From NCBI RefSeq assembly GCF_030270585.1, contig NZ_BSYI01000013.1, positions 1 through 64,000 on the forward strand: a DNA stretch of 64,000 nt. The letters are read 5' to 3'. The position numbers and the translations under genes are program-made. Position 1 is the first letter of the stretch; the number at the start of each line of letters is the position of its first letter. Below are positions 38,461 to 47,381 of the stretch, in pieces. The notes beneath the pieces are model-generated. The model was not told the origin of the DNA, searched no databases, and saw only the letters and a program-made list of their open reading frames with translations. This DNA comes from Paralimibaculum aggregatum (lineage in GTDB: Bacteria; Pseudomonadota; Alphaproteobacteria; Rhodobacterales; Rhodobacteraceae).

Positions 38461-39591
38461 ATGACGCTGATCACCTATCTCACGCGGATCCACTTCGCCG
38501 ACGGCGTGCTCGAGGATGCGCTCAAGGCCGAGCTCGAGGCGCTCGGCATCGCGCGGCCGCTGGTGGTGACCGACCGGGCGCCCGGCGATGCGCTGCGCGC
38601 CCGGATGCTGGCGGCGCTGCCGGAGGACACGGCGCCGGCGCTGGCCGAGCTGCCGGCGCGGCCCGACGAGGCGGCGGCGATGGCGGCGCTCGAGCGCTAC
38701 CGCGCCGGCGGCTGCGACGGGATCCTCGGCTTCGGCACCGGCCCGGCGCTGGATCTGGCCAAGGCGCTGCGGGTGCTGGCCGGGCAGGGCGGGCGGCTCG
38801 CGGCCTATGCGGTCTCCGAAGGCGGCGGCGGGCGCATCCGCTGCGGCGGGCTCGCGCCGATGATCGCGGTGCCGACCACCGCCGGCTCGGGCTCGGAAGT
38901 GGCGCCGGATGCCACGGTGCTCGGCCAGGACGGGCGGGCGCTCACGCTGTCGAGCCGTCATCTGGTGCCCTCCGCCGCGATCTGCGACCCTACCCTGACG
39001 CTCGCCATGGCGCCGCGCGAGACCGCCGAGACCGGGATGGATGCGCTCAGCCGCTGCATCGAGACCTATCTCGCGCGGGGCTACAACCCGCCGGCCGACG
39101 GCATCGCGCTCGACGGGCTGGCGCGGGCGGCGGGCAACCTGCGCCGGGCCTGCGCCCATGGCGACGATCTCGCCGCGCGGCGCGAGATGATGGCGGCGGC
39201 GCTCAACGGTGCGCTGGCGCTGCAGAAGGGGCTCGGTGCCGCCCATGCCATCGCCCATGCGCTGGGCGCGCTGCCGGGGGTGGCGGTGGCCCATGGCGCG
39301 GTCAACGCGGTGATGCTGCCACATGTGCTGGCCTTCAACGCGCCGGCGATCGGCGACCGGCTGGGGGCGATCCGCGCCGCGCTCGGCCTGCCGCCGGATG
39401 CCGTGGTGTCGGAGGCGCTGGTCGGGCTCGCGGCGGAGGTGGCGATGCCGGGCCGGCTCGGCGAGATGGGACTGACCGCGGCGCATGTCGAGGCCGCCGC
39501 GCCGCTTGCCGAGCGCGACCGTCACAACGGGACCAACCCGCGCCGGGCCAGCGGGCGGGATTATGCCGAGCTGATGCATGCCGCGCTCTGA
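38461..39591 (+). CDS. Iron-type (group III) alcohol dehydrogenase, altered metal site
   Basis: 376-aa Fe-ADH family enzyme (maleylacetate reductase/lactaldehyde reductase group) oxidising alcohols or reducing aldehydes with NAD(P). Family motifs: PTTAGSGSEVAPDATV, GMDALSRCIETYLA, GLGAAHAIAHALG and HGAVNAVMLPHVL. The metal ligands Asp194 and His262/His278 are present, but the position that normally holds the second ligand (motif DALxH) is Arg198. It may bind a different metal or have lost metal dependence. The aldehyde dehydrogenase follows after 15 bases, so alcohol to aldehyde to acid is a natural reading. Confidence 0.85.
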   Translation: MTLITYLTRIHFADGVLEDALKAELEALGIARPLVVTDRAPGDALRARMLAALPEDTAPALAELPARPDEAAAMAALERYRAGGCDGILGFGTGPALDLAKALRVLAGQGGRLAAYAVSEGGGGRIRCGGLAPMIAVPTTAGSGSEVAPDATVLGQDGRALTLSSRHLVPSAAICDPTLTLAMAPRETAETGMDALSRCIETYLARGYNPPADGIALDGLARAAGNLRRACAHGDDLAARREMMAAALNGALALQKGLGAAHAIAHALGALPGVAVAHGAVNAVMLPHVLAFNAPAIGDRLGAIRAALGLPPDAVVSEALVGLAAEVAMPGRLGEMGLTAAHVEAAAPLAERDRHNGTNPRRASGRDYAELMHAAL

Positions 39592-39612
39592 GCCGGCCGA
39601 ACGGGGATGCCG

Positions 39613-41043
39613 ATGAAACCGCTGCTGATCGACGGCGACTGGATCGAGACCGCCACCGCCCTGGAGAACATCAACCCCTCCGACACGCGCGACGTGGTCG
39701 GCCGCTATGCCCAGGCGGGGCGGGCGGAGGCCGAGCGCGCGGTGGCGGCGGCGGCCGCGGCGGCGCATGGCTGGGCGCGCTCCGGCATCCAGCAGCGCCA
39801 CGACATATTGCGCAGCGCGGCGGACGAGATCCTCGCCCGGCGCGCGGAACTCGGCGAGCTGCTGAGCCGCGAGGAGGGCAAGACCCGGGCCGAGGGCATC
39901 GCCGAGACGGTGCGCGCCGGTCAGATCTTCGCCTTCTTCGCCGGCGAGACGCTGCGGCTGGCGGGCGAGGCGCTGCCCTCGGTGCGGCCCGGCGTCGAGG
40001 TCGAGATCAGCCGCGAGCCGGTCGGCGTGGTCGGGCTGATCACGCCCTGGAACTTCCCCGCGGCGATCCCGGCCTGGAAGCTCGCGCCGGCGCTCGCCCA
40101 TGGCAACACGGTGGTGCTGAAGCCGGCGGAGCTGGTGCCGGGCTGCGCCTGGGCGCTGGTCGACATCCTGCACCGCGCCGGGCTGCCGCGCGGCGTGCTC
40201 AATCTGGTGATGGGGCCGGGCCGCGTGGTCGGCCAGGCGCTGCTCGAGAATCCTGCGGTGGATGCGATCAGCTTCACCGGCTCGGTGGCGACCGGTGCGC
40301 GCATCGCCGAGGCCTGCGCCCGGCACATGCGACGCTGCCAGCTCGAGATGGGCGGCAAGAACCCGCTGGTGGTGCTCGACGACGCCGATCTCGGGATCGC
40401 GGTGGACTGCGCGGTGCAGGGCGCCTTCTTCTCGACCGGCCAGCGCTGCACCGCCTCCTCGCGGCTGATCGTGACCGAGGGCATCCATGGCCGCTTCGTC
40501 GAGGCGGTGGCGGAGCGGCTGCGCGGCCTCACCGTGGGCCATGCGCTGAAGGACGGCACCGATATCGGCCCGGTGGTGGACGAGCGCCAGCTCGCGCAGG
40601 ATCTCGACTATATCGAGATCGCCCGGCGCGAGGGCGGCAACCTGCGCTGGGGCGGCGAGGTGCTGCGCCGCGAGACGCCCGGGCACTACCTCGCGCCGGC
40701 GCTGTTCACCGACACGCTGCCGGCGATGCGGATCAACCGCGAGGAGGTGTTCGGCCCGGTCGCCTCGGTGATCCGGGTGCGGGACTACGAGGAGGCACTG
40801 GCGGTGGCCAACGACACGCCTTTCGGCCTGTCCGCCGGGATCTGCACGCAGAGCCTGAAACACGCGCATCACTTCCGCCGCAATGCCGAGGCCGGGATGG
40901 TGATGGTCAACCTGCCGACCGCGGGCGTGGACCCGCATGTGCCCTTCGGCGGGCGCAAGGGCTCGAGCCACGGCCCGCGCGAGCAGGGCGCCTATGCGCG
41001 GGAGTTCTACACCCAGGTCAAGACCGCCTATCTGCGCCCCTGA
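39613..41043 (+). CDS. Aldehyde dehydrogenase, 2-ketoglutarate semialdehyde dehydrogenase type
   Basis: 476-aa NAD(P)-dependent aldehyde dehydrogenase. Catalytic glutamate in LEMGGKNPLVV, catalytic cysteine in FFSTGQRCTASSRL, and the cofactor motif TPWNFPAAIPAWKLAPALAHGN. The end, VPFGGRKGSSHGPREQGAYAREFYTQVKTAYL, closely resembles the alpha-ketoglutaric semialdehyde dehydrogenase (KGSADH) group. That group serves sugar-acid, hydroxyproline or aromatic breakdown entering the TCA cycle. CGGGGA lies before ATG 39613; ATG 39607 is an alternative. Confidence 0.92.
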   Translation: MKPLLIDGDWIETATALENINPSDTRDVVGRYAQAGRAEAERAVAAAAAAAHGWARSGIQQRHDILRSAADEILARRAELGELLSREEGKTRAEGIAETVRAGQIFAFFAGETLRLAGEALPSVRPGVEVEISREPVGVVGLITPWNFPAAIPAWKLAPALAHGNTVVLKPAELVPGCAWALVDILHRAGLPRGVLNLVMGPGRVVGQALLENPAVDAISFTGSVATGARIAEACARHMRRCQLEMGGKNPLVVLDDADLGIAVDCAVQGAFFSTGQRCTASSRLIVTEGIHGRFVEAVAERLRGLTVGHALKDGTDIGPVVDERQLAQDLDYIEIARREGGNLRWGGEVLRRETPGHYLAPALFTDTLPAMRINREEVFGPVASVIRVRDYEEALAVANDTPFGLSAGICTQSLKHAHHFRRNAEAGMVMVNLPTAGVDPHVPFGGRKGSSHGPREQGAYAREFYTQVKTAYLRP

Positions 41044-41124
41044 CGCGGAACCCGGAGCATGACGGAGAGTATCGCATCATATCTTTGCGTCTGCTCAAGC
41101 GGTAGGCAGCTTCCGCCGTGACGG

Positions 41125-41139
41125 GTGCAATGCTTGCAC
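41125..41139 (+). promoter_or_regulatory. Inverted repeat upstream of the AraC gene
   Basis: GTGCAA-TGC-TTGCAC, six-base arms with a three-base spacer, 65 bases before the AraC-type ATG. Dyads of this size and place are typical regulator-binding sites. A -10-like TATAAA lies at 41168-41173, but no -35 at correct spacing is clear. Confidence 0.45.
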
Positions 41140-41203
41140 AGGGGGCGGCTTCGCGCTCAGATGGTGCTATAAAAGATCAACCGCACAAAGGCGGGAGGGG
41201 AGG

Positions 41204-42037
41204 ATGAGCCATGCGCTCGCCGTGCTGCACGGGTCGTTCGGCCGTGCGGCGCTCTATAATCTGGACCGCCCGATCACGCTTCATGCGCATCGCGAGGGCC
41301 ATCTGATCTTTCTCGTGGAGGGCCCCTCGGCCACCGTCCGGGTCAATGACGCCGTCGTGCCGGTGGCGCCGGGCTCGGCGGCGGCGGTGAGCCCCTGGGA
41401 GCCGCACGAGTTCCTCACCGGCGAGGCCGGGCGGGGCGCGCTCTTCCTCGTGCTCTATCTCAAGCCGGTCTGGTTCCTCGAGGCGAGCCGCAGCGCCTCC
41501 TTCGCGCTGAATTTCGGGCGGCCGGCGGTGGAGGTCACGCGCTACATCCAGAGCTGGGTGGTGCGGCTCTCCTCGCTGCTGATGGCGGGCGACCCGACCG
41601 AGCTGTTCGACGGCTATCTCTACGAGCTGACACGGGACTGCTTCGACCAGTCCTGGCAATGGGCGCCGGAGGCCAGCCCGATGCGCCTCGCCCTCGGCGG
41701 CTATCTCGACTACCGCGTGCGCAAGGCGCAGTCGATCATGCGCGACGATTTCCGCGGCGCCGTGGACATGGACCAGATCGCGCGGAAATCCGGGCTCTCG
41801 CGCCCGCATTTCTTCAAGCTGTTCAAGAAGCAGATGGGCATCACGCCGAATCTCTACATGAACACGCTGCGCACCGAGGCGGCGATCGAGGACCTGCTGC
41901 GCAGCCCTCTCTCGGTGACCGATATCGGCCATGCGCTGGGCTTCGCCTCGCAGTCGAGCTTCACCCGGTTCTTCACATACAACGTTGGGATCCCGCCCAG
42001 CGACTACCGCCGGGTTGCGCTGCGCGCGCTACACTGA
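41204..42037 (+). CDS. AraC-family transcriptional regulator
   Basis: 277 aa: N-terminal cupin-like sensor domain (ITLHAHREGHLIFLVEGPSATVRVND, VAPGSAAAVSPWEPHEF) and two C-terminal helix-turn-helix motifs in the last 100 residues, MDQIARKSGLSRPHFFKLFKKQMG and SVTDIGHALGFASQSSFTRFFTYNVGIPP. A full-length AraC protein with the effector domain suited to a small metabolite. GGGAGGGGAGG precedes ATG 41204. It sits between the dehydrogenases and the ABC transporter genes, all in the same direction, and is the best candidate to control the island. Confidence 0.92.
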   Translation: MSHALAVLHGSFGRAALYNLDRPITLHAHREGHLIFLVEGPSATVRVNDAVVPVAPGSAAAVSPWEPHEFLTGEAGRGALFLVLYLKPVWFLEASRSASFALNFGRPAVEVTRYIQSWVVRLSSLLMAGDPTELFDGYLYELTRDCFDQSWQWAPEASPMRLALGGYLDYRVRKAQSIMRDDFRGAVDMDQIARKSGLSRPHFFKLFKKQMGITPNLYMNTLRTEAAIEDLLRSPLSVTDIGHALGFASQSSFTRFFTYNVGIPPSDYRRVALRALH

Positions 42038-42142
42038 ATCGATTTAGCGATGCTGGGCGACGCCGCGAGACTTGAGGGTATGCTCCTCGGGGGCGGCCCG
42101 CCCTAGAGTCGGGAAACGGCCAGGCGGCGCGACACGAGCAAA

Positions 42143-42153
42143 GAACGACGTTC
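42143..42153 (+). promoter_or_regulatory. Palindrome before the leader ORF and livH
   Basis: GAACG-A-CGTTC, five-base arms around one base, 17 bases before the Shine-Dalgarno of the 19-codon leader. Shares GAAC/GTTC blocks with LexA boxes but has a 3-base spacing, so it is not an SOS box. Possible operator. Confidence 0.35.
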
Positions 42154-42172
42154 GCCGGCCAGGGGAGGAACC

Positions 42173-42232
42173 ATGCTTGCAGGCCCGTACCTGTGGACCA
42201 TGCCGTGCGTCGTCGCGAAGGGGCGGCGATGA
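42173..42232 (+). CDS. Putative 19-aa leader peptide coupled to livH
   Basis: ATG 42173 follows a textbook ribosome binding site (AGGGGAGGAACC) and encodes MLAGPYLWTMPCVVAKGRR, ending in a TGA that overlaps the livH ATG by four bases (ATGA). The strong site thus drives translation of the short frame and then re-initiation at livH, whose own upstream site (AAGGGG, seven bases away) is also fair. No run of repeated codons typical of an amino acid attenuator is visible. Alternatively the short frame is only a ribosome-loading device. Confidence 0.45.
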   Translation: MLAGPYLWTMPCVVAKGRR

Positions 42233-43242
42233 GGCGCTTCGTCGAGCGCAACCCGTTCTGGTCGATCGTGATCCTCGTCGCGGTCGCGGTGCTGGTCTGG
42301 TCGATCTTCGCGGTCTGGCCGGACTGGCTGGTCGATGCCATCGGGCGCAAGAAGATCTTCCTCAACGCGCTGTTCAACGGCATCACGCTGGGCGCGCTCT
42401 ATTTCCTCGTGGCGAGCGGCTTCACGCTGATCTTCGGGCTGATGCGCAACGTCAACCTGGCGCATGGCTCGCTCTACCTCTTCGGCGGCTATATCGGCTA
42501 CGAGATCGCCGACTGGTCGGGGAGCTGGCTGCTCGCCTTCCCGGTGACCTTCCTGGTGGTGGCGGTGCTGGGCGTGGCGCTGCAGCTCGCGGTGTTCCGC
42601 CGGATGCAGGGGCAGGACCTGCGCCAGACCCTGGTGACCATCGGCATCTCCATCGTGCTGGCCGATCTCATGCTCTGGATCTGGGGCGGGGACTTCTTCC
42701 AGATCCTGACGCCGGAATGGCTCTCCGGCCCGGTGGAGACCTTCCTGGTGACCGGGGTCAAGCGCTCCTCCGGGGACCCGATCTTCCTGAAATACCCGAT
42801 GGTGCGGCTGGTGATCCTCGCCGCGGCCATCGTGATCGGCGTCGGCATGTGGCTGCTGCTCAACCGCACGCGGATCGGCATGCTGGTGCGCGCCGGGGTC
42901 GATGACCGCGAGATGCTGACGGCGACCGGGGTGAACATCCAGCTGGTCTTCGTCGCGGTCTTCGCCTTCGGCGCGGGGCTCGCGGGGATGGCGGGCGTGG
43001 TCGGCGGCACCTTCCAGTCGATCGCGCCGGGCGAGGACACGCGCTTCCTGCTCGCCTCGCTCGTGGTGGTGATCGTCGGCGGCATGGGCTCGATCCCCGG
43101 CGCGGCGCTGGGGGCGCTGCTGATCGGCCTCGCGGAGCAGTTCGGCTCGGTCTACATGCCGACCTATGCGGTGGTGCTCACCTTCCTGATCATGGTGCTG
43201 GTGCTGGCCTTCCGGCCGCAGGGCATCCTGGGGCGCGCGTGA
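42229..43242 (+). CDS. livH: ABC transporter permease, LivH type
   Basis: 337-aa inner-membrane permease of the branched-chain amino acid (HAAT) family, about eight to nine helices. Characteristic NGITLGALYFLVASGFTLIFGLMRNVNLAHGSLYLFGGYIGYEI, then the EAA-like IGMLVRAGVDDREMLTATGVNIQLVF and VVVIVGGMGSIPGAALGALLIGLAEQFG. Starts at ATG 42229 in a four-base overlap with the 19-codon leader; GTG 42193 in frame is a longer alternative. First gene of the complete permease/ATPase set. Confidence 0.93.
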   Translation: MRRFVERNPFWSIVILVAVAVLVWSIFAVWPDWLVDAIGRKKIFLNALFNGITLGALYFLVASGFTLIFGLMRNVNLAHGSLYLFGGYIGYEIADWSGSWLLAFPVTFLVVAVLGVALQLAVFRRMQGQDLRQTLVTIGISIVLADLMLWIWGGDFFQILTPEWLSGPVETFLVTGVKRSSGDPIFLKYPMVRLVILAAAIVIGVGMWLLLNRTRIGMLVRAGVDDREMLTATGVNIQLVFVAVFAFGAGLAGMAGVVGGTFQSIAPGEDTRFLLASLVVVIVGGMGSIPGAALGALLIGLAEQFGSVYMPTYAVVLTFLIMVLVLAFRPQGILGRA

Positions 43243-43243
43243 G

Positions 43244-44347
43244 ATGGCGGTGACCGATCACGGCACGGGCCAGGGGGCGGAGGGCCGGCGAGCACCCGCG
43301 CACGGCACCTGGATCGAGAGCATTCCCCCGGCGGTCTGGGCGCTCGGCGCGGTGCTGCTGCTGATGCCGGCGCTGGCGAACGACTTCGTGCTCTACCAGA
43401 TCTTCGGGTGGACCTTCATTCTCGGCATGATCGGGCTCAGCCTGATGTTCCTCGCCGGCTATGGCGGCATGGTCAGCCTGGTGCAGATGTCGGTGGCGGG
43501 GATGGCGGGCTACATGGTCGCGATCTTCGGCAGCTCGGCGATCGAGACGATCTCGCTCGGCTGGCCCTGGTATCTGTCGGTGCCCGTGGCGATCCTCATC
43601 GCCGTGGCCTTCGGCACCGTGGCCGGGGCGCTGGCGGTGCGCACCGAGGGCATCTACACGATCATGATCACGCTGGCGATCGCCTCCGCCTTCTTCTACT
43701 TCACCCGGCAGAACTACGTGATCTTCAACGGCTTCTCGGGTTTCAACGGGGTGCTGCCGCCGCAGCTCTTCGGGGTGGACTGGCGCCAGGCGGTGCCGTT
43801 CTACTATCTCACGCTGTTCTGGGCGGTGCTGTCCTATCTCGCGGTGCTCTATGTCCGGCGCGCGCCCTTCGGCCTGGCGCTGCAGGGGGTGCGCGACAAT
43901 CCCCGCCGGATGCGGGCGCTCGGCTTCAACGTCACCGCGCACCGGATCGCGGCCTACAGCCTGGCCGCGGTGATCGCCGCCATCGCCGGCATCCTGCTGA
44001 CCTGGCAGAGCGCGCAGATCTCGCCGGGCACCGCGGGCGTCGGCCCGGTGATCGACATCCTGATCATCGCCGTGGTCGGGGGGCTGCGCCACCCGATCGG
44101 GCCGTTCATCGGCGCGCTGATCTATGTCGTGCTCTCGACCTTCGCGATCGACATCCTCACCGGGCTCGGGCTCGCCGGCGAGCGCTTCCGCCTGCTGATC
44201 GGGCTCGGCTTCCTGGTGATCGTGTTCTTCTCGCCGGACGGGGTGCTCGGGCTCTGGGAGAAATGGCGGGCCAGCGGGCGGCGCGATCCGCTCACCGGCG
44301 AGGACCGTGGGGAAGACCGCGGCGGGAACCGGGAGGGCGGCGCATGA
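43244..44347 (+). CDS. livM: ABC transporter permease, LivM type
   Basis: 367-aa second permease with about nine to ten helices. LivM hallmarks: DFVLYQIFGWTFILGMIGLSLMFLAGYGGMVSLVQMSVAGMAGYM, LGFNVTAHRIAAYSLAAVIAAIAGILL, and IGPFIGALIYVVLSTF. Starts one base after the livH stop and overlaps livG by four bases (ATGA), so the set is co-translated. The C-terminal 30 residues are charged and cytosolic. Confidence 0.93.
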   Translation: MAVTDHGTGQGAEGRRAPAHGTWIESIPPAVWALGAVLLLMPALANDFVLYQIFGWTFILGMIGLSLMFLAGYGGMVSLVQMSVAGMAGYMVAIFGSSAIETISLGWPWYLSVPVAILIAVAFGTVAGALAVRTEGIYTIMITLAIASAFFYFTRQNYVIFNGFSGFNGVLPPQLFGVDWRQAVPFYYLTLFWAVLSYLAVLYVRRAPFGLALQGVRDNPRRMRALGFNVTAHRIAAYSLAAVIAAIAGILLTWQSAQISPGTAGVGPVIDILIIAVVGGLRHPIGPFIGALIYVVLSTFAIDILTGLGLAGERFRLLIGLGFLVIVFFSPDGVLGLWEKWRASGRRDPLTGEDRGEDRGGNREGGA

Positions 44348-45138
44348 CCGCCCGGGCCTCCACCGTCGCCAGCCGCATCTCCGCCACCGGCACCGCCAAT
44401 GCGCTCGAGCTGCGCGGCCTGACCCGGATGTTCGGAGCATTGGCGGCGCTGACCGACATCAACCTCACCGTCCGCCCGGGCGAGCGCCGCGCGGTGCTGG
44501 GCTCCAACGGTGCCGGCAAGACCACGCTGTTCAACTGCATCACCGGGGATTTCCCGCCCACCGCCGGCACCATCCGCCTGTTCGGCGAGGACGTCACCCA
44601 TTTCCCGCCGCATGAGCGGATCCGGCGCGGCCTGCGGCGGACCTACCAGATCTCGCTGCTCTTCGCCGGGCTCTCGGTGCGGGACAATGTCTACCTCGCC
44701 TGCCGCGGGGTCTCGCGCTACCGCTTCTCGCTGCTGCGCCCGCGCCGCGACGATGCGCTGATGGCCTCTGCCGAGGGGCTGATCGAGGCGGTGCACCTCT
44801 CCGATGCGCGGGAGACGCTGGTGGGCGATCTCTCCTATGGCCAGCAGCGCCAGCTCGAGGTCGCGCTGGCGCTGGCCGGGGCGCCGCGCTTCGTGCTGTT
44901 CGACGAGCCGGCGGCGGGCCTCAGCCCGACCGAGCGGCGCGAGCTGGTGGAGATCCTCACCAACCTGCCGAGCCATATGGGCTTCATCATCATCGAGCAC
45001 GACATGGACGTGGCCCTGCGCGTCGCCGAGAGCGTGACGATGATGCACAACGGCCGGATCTTCAAGGAAGGCAAGCCGGCGGAGATCGAGAGCGATGCCG
45101 AGGTTCAGGCGCTCTATCTCGGAGGCGGCCATGGCTGA
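44344..45138 (+). CDS. livG: ABC transporter ATP-binding protein, LivG type
   Basis: 264-aa ATPase. Walker [15 protein letters not shown] near residue 56, LivG-specific region around [19 protein letters not shown], signature [21 protein letters not shown] in the short LivG form, Walker [13 protein letters not shown] and the switch His in [11 protein letters not shown]. Overlaps livM by four and the next gene by eight bases. Confidence 0.94.
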   Translation: MTARASTVASRISATGTANALELRGLTRMFGALAALTDINLTVRPGERRAVLGSNGAGKTTLFNCITGDFPPTAGTIRLFGEDVTHFPPHERIRRGLRRTYQISLLFAGLSVRDNVYLACRGVSRYRFSLLRPRRDDALMASAEGLIEAVHLSDARETLVGDLSYGQQRQLEVALALAGAPRFVLFDEPAAGLSPTERRELVEILTNLPSHMGFIIIEHDMDVALRVAESVTMMHNGRIFKEGKPAEIESDAEVQALYLGGGHG

Positions 45139-47314
45139 GCGGCGCCTGCCCAGCCTCGAGATCCGGGGCCTGCACGTCTATTACGGCCACAGCCACGCGC
45201 TGCAGGGGGTCGATCTGACCCTCGGGCATGGCGTGCTCTCGGTGGTCGGGCGCAACGGCATGGGCAAGACCACGCTCTGCAAGGCGATCATGGGGCTGCA
45301 GCCGGCGGCGGCGGGCTCGATCGCCTTCCGCGGCGAGGGGCTGGTGGGCCGCGGCGCCTCGGAGATCGCGCGGCTCGGCATCGGCTATGTGCCGCAGGGA
45401 CGCCGGCTCTGGCCCTCGCTGACGGTGGACGAGCATCTGCGCATGGTGGCGCGGCGCGGCGGGGCCTGGTCGGTGGAGCGGATCTACGCGACCTTCCCGC
45501 GGCTGGCCGAACGCAAGGGCAACGGCGCGGCGCAGCTCTCCGGCGGCGAGCAGCAGATGCTGGCGATCAGCCGGGCGCTGCTGCTCAACCCGCGGCTGCT
45601 GGTGATGGACGAGCCGACCGAGGGGCTGGCGCCGGTGATCGTCGATCAGGTGGCGGAGATGCTGATCGGCCTCGGCCGCGACGGCGAGATCGACGTGCTG
45701 CTGATCGAGCAGAACATCGGCGTCGCCACCAGCGTCGCCGAACAGGTCGCGATCATGGTCAACGGCCGGGTCAACCGGCTGATGGACAGCGGCACCCTGG
45801 CCGCCGACCGGGAACTGCAGCAGCGCCTGCTCGGCGTCGGGCGCCACGGCCACGACGAGACCGACAACGCCGAAGGTGCGGACGCGGGGCCGGCCGAGGC
45901 ACGCCCCGCCGGCGATCTGCGCCCGGTGCGGATCTATGTCTCCAACCCGGTGCCGCCGACGCGCTGGTCGCGCCCGGTGCCGGTGCATGTGATCGAGGGC
46001 GCGGCGCGCACCGCGACGCCGGTGGCGCCGGGCCGCTCGGCGGCGGCCGCGGCGCTGCGTCCGATGGCGACGAGCGCCGAGACCGTGGTGCTGGTCGCCG
46101 GCACGCTCGACACCAAGGGGCCGGAGCTGCGCTACATGCGCGACATCGTCAAGGCGGCGGGGCTGCGGGTGAAGCTGGTGGACCTCTCGACCTCCGGCAA
46201 ACCCTCGGGCGCCGAGGTGCCGCCGCACGAGGTTGCGGCGCATCACCCGCGCGGCGCGGCAGGGGTGTTCACCGGCGACCGGGGGCGCTCGGTTGCGGCG
46301 ATGTCGGAGGCCTTCGAGCGCTGGATGACGCGCCAGACCGGGGTGGCCGGGGTGCTCTCGGCAGGCGGCTCGGGCGGCACCGCGCTGGTGTCGCCGGCGA
46401 TGCGGCGGCTGCCGGTGGGCATCCCGAAGCTGATCGTCTCGACCATCGCCTCGGGCAATGTCGGGCAGTATGTCGGACCGTCGGACATCACGATGATGCA
46501 TTCGGTCGCCGACGTGCAGGGGCTGAACTCGATCACCCGCGAGGTGCTGGCCAATGCCGCCGGCGCCATGGCGGGGATGGTGAGGACCCGCGCGGAGGCC
46601 CGCCGCAGCGGCCCGCCGGCGGCCGAGAAGCCGGCGATCGGGCTCACCATGTTCGGTGTCACCACGCCCTGCGTGCAGCAGGTCGTGAAGATGCTGGAGA
46701 AGGATTACGACTGCCTCGTGTTCCACGCCACCGGCACCGGCGGGCGGGCGATGGAGGCGCTGGTGGATTCCGGCAAGCTCGCCGGCGTGATCGACATCAC
46801 CACCACCGAGATCTGCGACATGGTCGCGGGCGGGGTGTTCCCGGCCACCGAGGACCGCTTCGGCGCGATGATCCGGGCGGGGATGCCCTATATCGGCGCC
46901 TGCGGGGCGCTCGACATGGTGAACTTCAACGCCCCCGAGACGGTGCCCGAGCGCTATCGCGACCGGCTGTTCTACGAGCACAACCCGCAGATCACGCTGA
47001 TGCGCACCACGGTCGAGGAGAACGACCGCATGGGCCGCTGGATCGGCGAGCGGCTGAACGCGATGTCCGGCCCGGTGCGCTTCTTCCTGCCCGAGGGCGG
47101 GGTCTCGGCGCTGGATGCGCCGGGCATGGCCTTCCACGACCCGGCGGCGAACGCGGCGCTCTTCAAGGCGCTCGAGGGCACCGTGCGCCAGACCGCGGGC
47201 CGCCAGCTGGTGCGCCTGCCGCACAACGTCAACGACCCGGCCTTCGCCGAGGCGCTGGTGACCACCTTCCGCAGCCTGCATGGCGGCGCCCAGAGCCGGA
47301 GGCGCACCGGATGA
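45131..47314 (+). CDS. LivF ATPase fused to UPF0261 / Tm-1-like ATP-binding domain
   Basis: 727-aa two-part protein. Residues 1 to about 240 are a complete LivF ATPase: Walker [35 protein letters not shown], signature [16 protein letters not shown], Walker [13 protein letters not shown], switch LLIEQNIG. A Pro/Ala/Arg-rich linker follows (about 245-315). From residue 318 a full UPF0261 (Tm-1-like) domain runs to the end: [105 protein letters not shown]. The Tm-1 N-terminal domain of plants binds ATP; the bacterial function is unknown. No frameshift or stop separates the parts, and GGAGGCGGCC lies before ATG 45131. Overlaps livG by eight bases. Confidence 0.92.
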   Translation: MAERRLPSLEIRGLHVYYGHSHALQGVDLTLGHGVLSVVGRNGMGKTTLCKAIMGLQPAAAGSIAFRGEGLVGRGASEIARLGIGYVPQGRRLWPSLTVDEHLRMVARRGGAWSVERIYATFPRLAERKGNGAAQLSGGEQQMLAISRALLLNPRLLVMDEPTEGLAPVIVDQVAEMLIGLGRDGEIDVLLIEQNIGVATSVAEQVAIMVNGRVNRLMDSGTLAADRELQQRLLGVGRHGHDETDNAEGADAGPAEARPAGDLRPVRIYVSNPVPPTRWSRPVPVHVIEGAARTATPVAPGRSAAAAALRPMATSAETVVLVAGTLDTKGPELRYMRDIVKAAGLRVKLVDLSTSGKPSGAEVPPHEVAAHHPRGAAGVFTGDRGRSVAAMSEAFERWMTRQTGVAGVLSAGGSGGTALVSPAMRRLPVGIPKLIVSTIASGNVGQYVGPSDITMMHSVADVQGLNSITREVLANAAGAMAGMVRTRAEARRSGPPAAEKPAIGLTMFGVTTPCVQQVVKMLEKDYDCLVFHATGTGGRAMEALVDSGKLAGVIDITTTEICDMVAGGVFPATEDRFGAMIRAGMPYIGACGALDMVNFNAPETVPERYRDRLFYEHNPQITLMRTTVEENDRMGRWIGERLNAMSGPVRFFLPEGGVSALDAPGMAFHDPAANAALFKALEGTVRQTAGRQLVRLPHNVNDPAFAEALVTTFRSLHGGAQSRRRTG

Positions 47315-47381
47315 GCGCCCGGCACGCATCCCCCGCGCGGCCCGCCGCGCGCGTCACCCCGATAGGTTCGAGGAGGTTCCG

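Noticed and set aside
42143-42153. GAACG-A-CGTTC as an SOS box
   Set aside because: Half-sites are inverted and three bases apart, not the direct GAAC-N7-GAAC arrangement.
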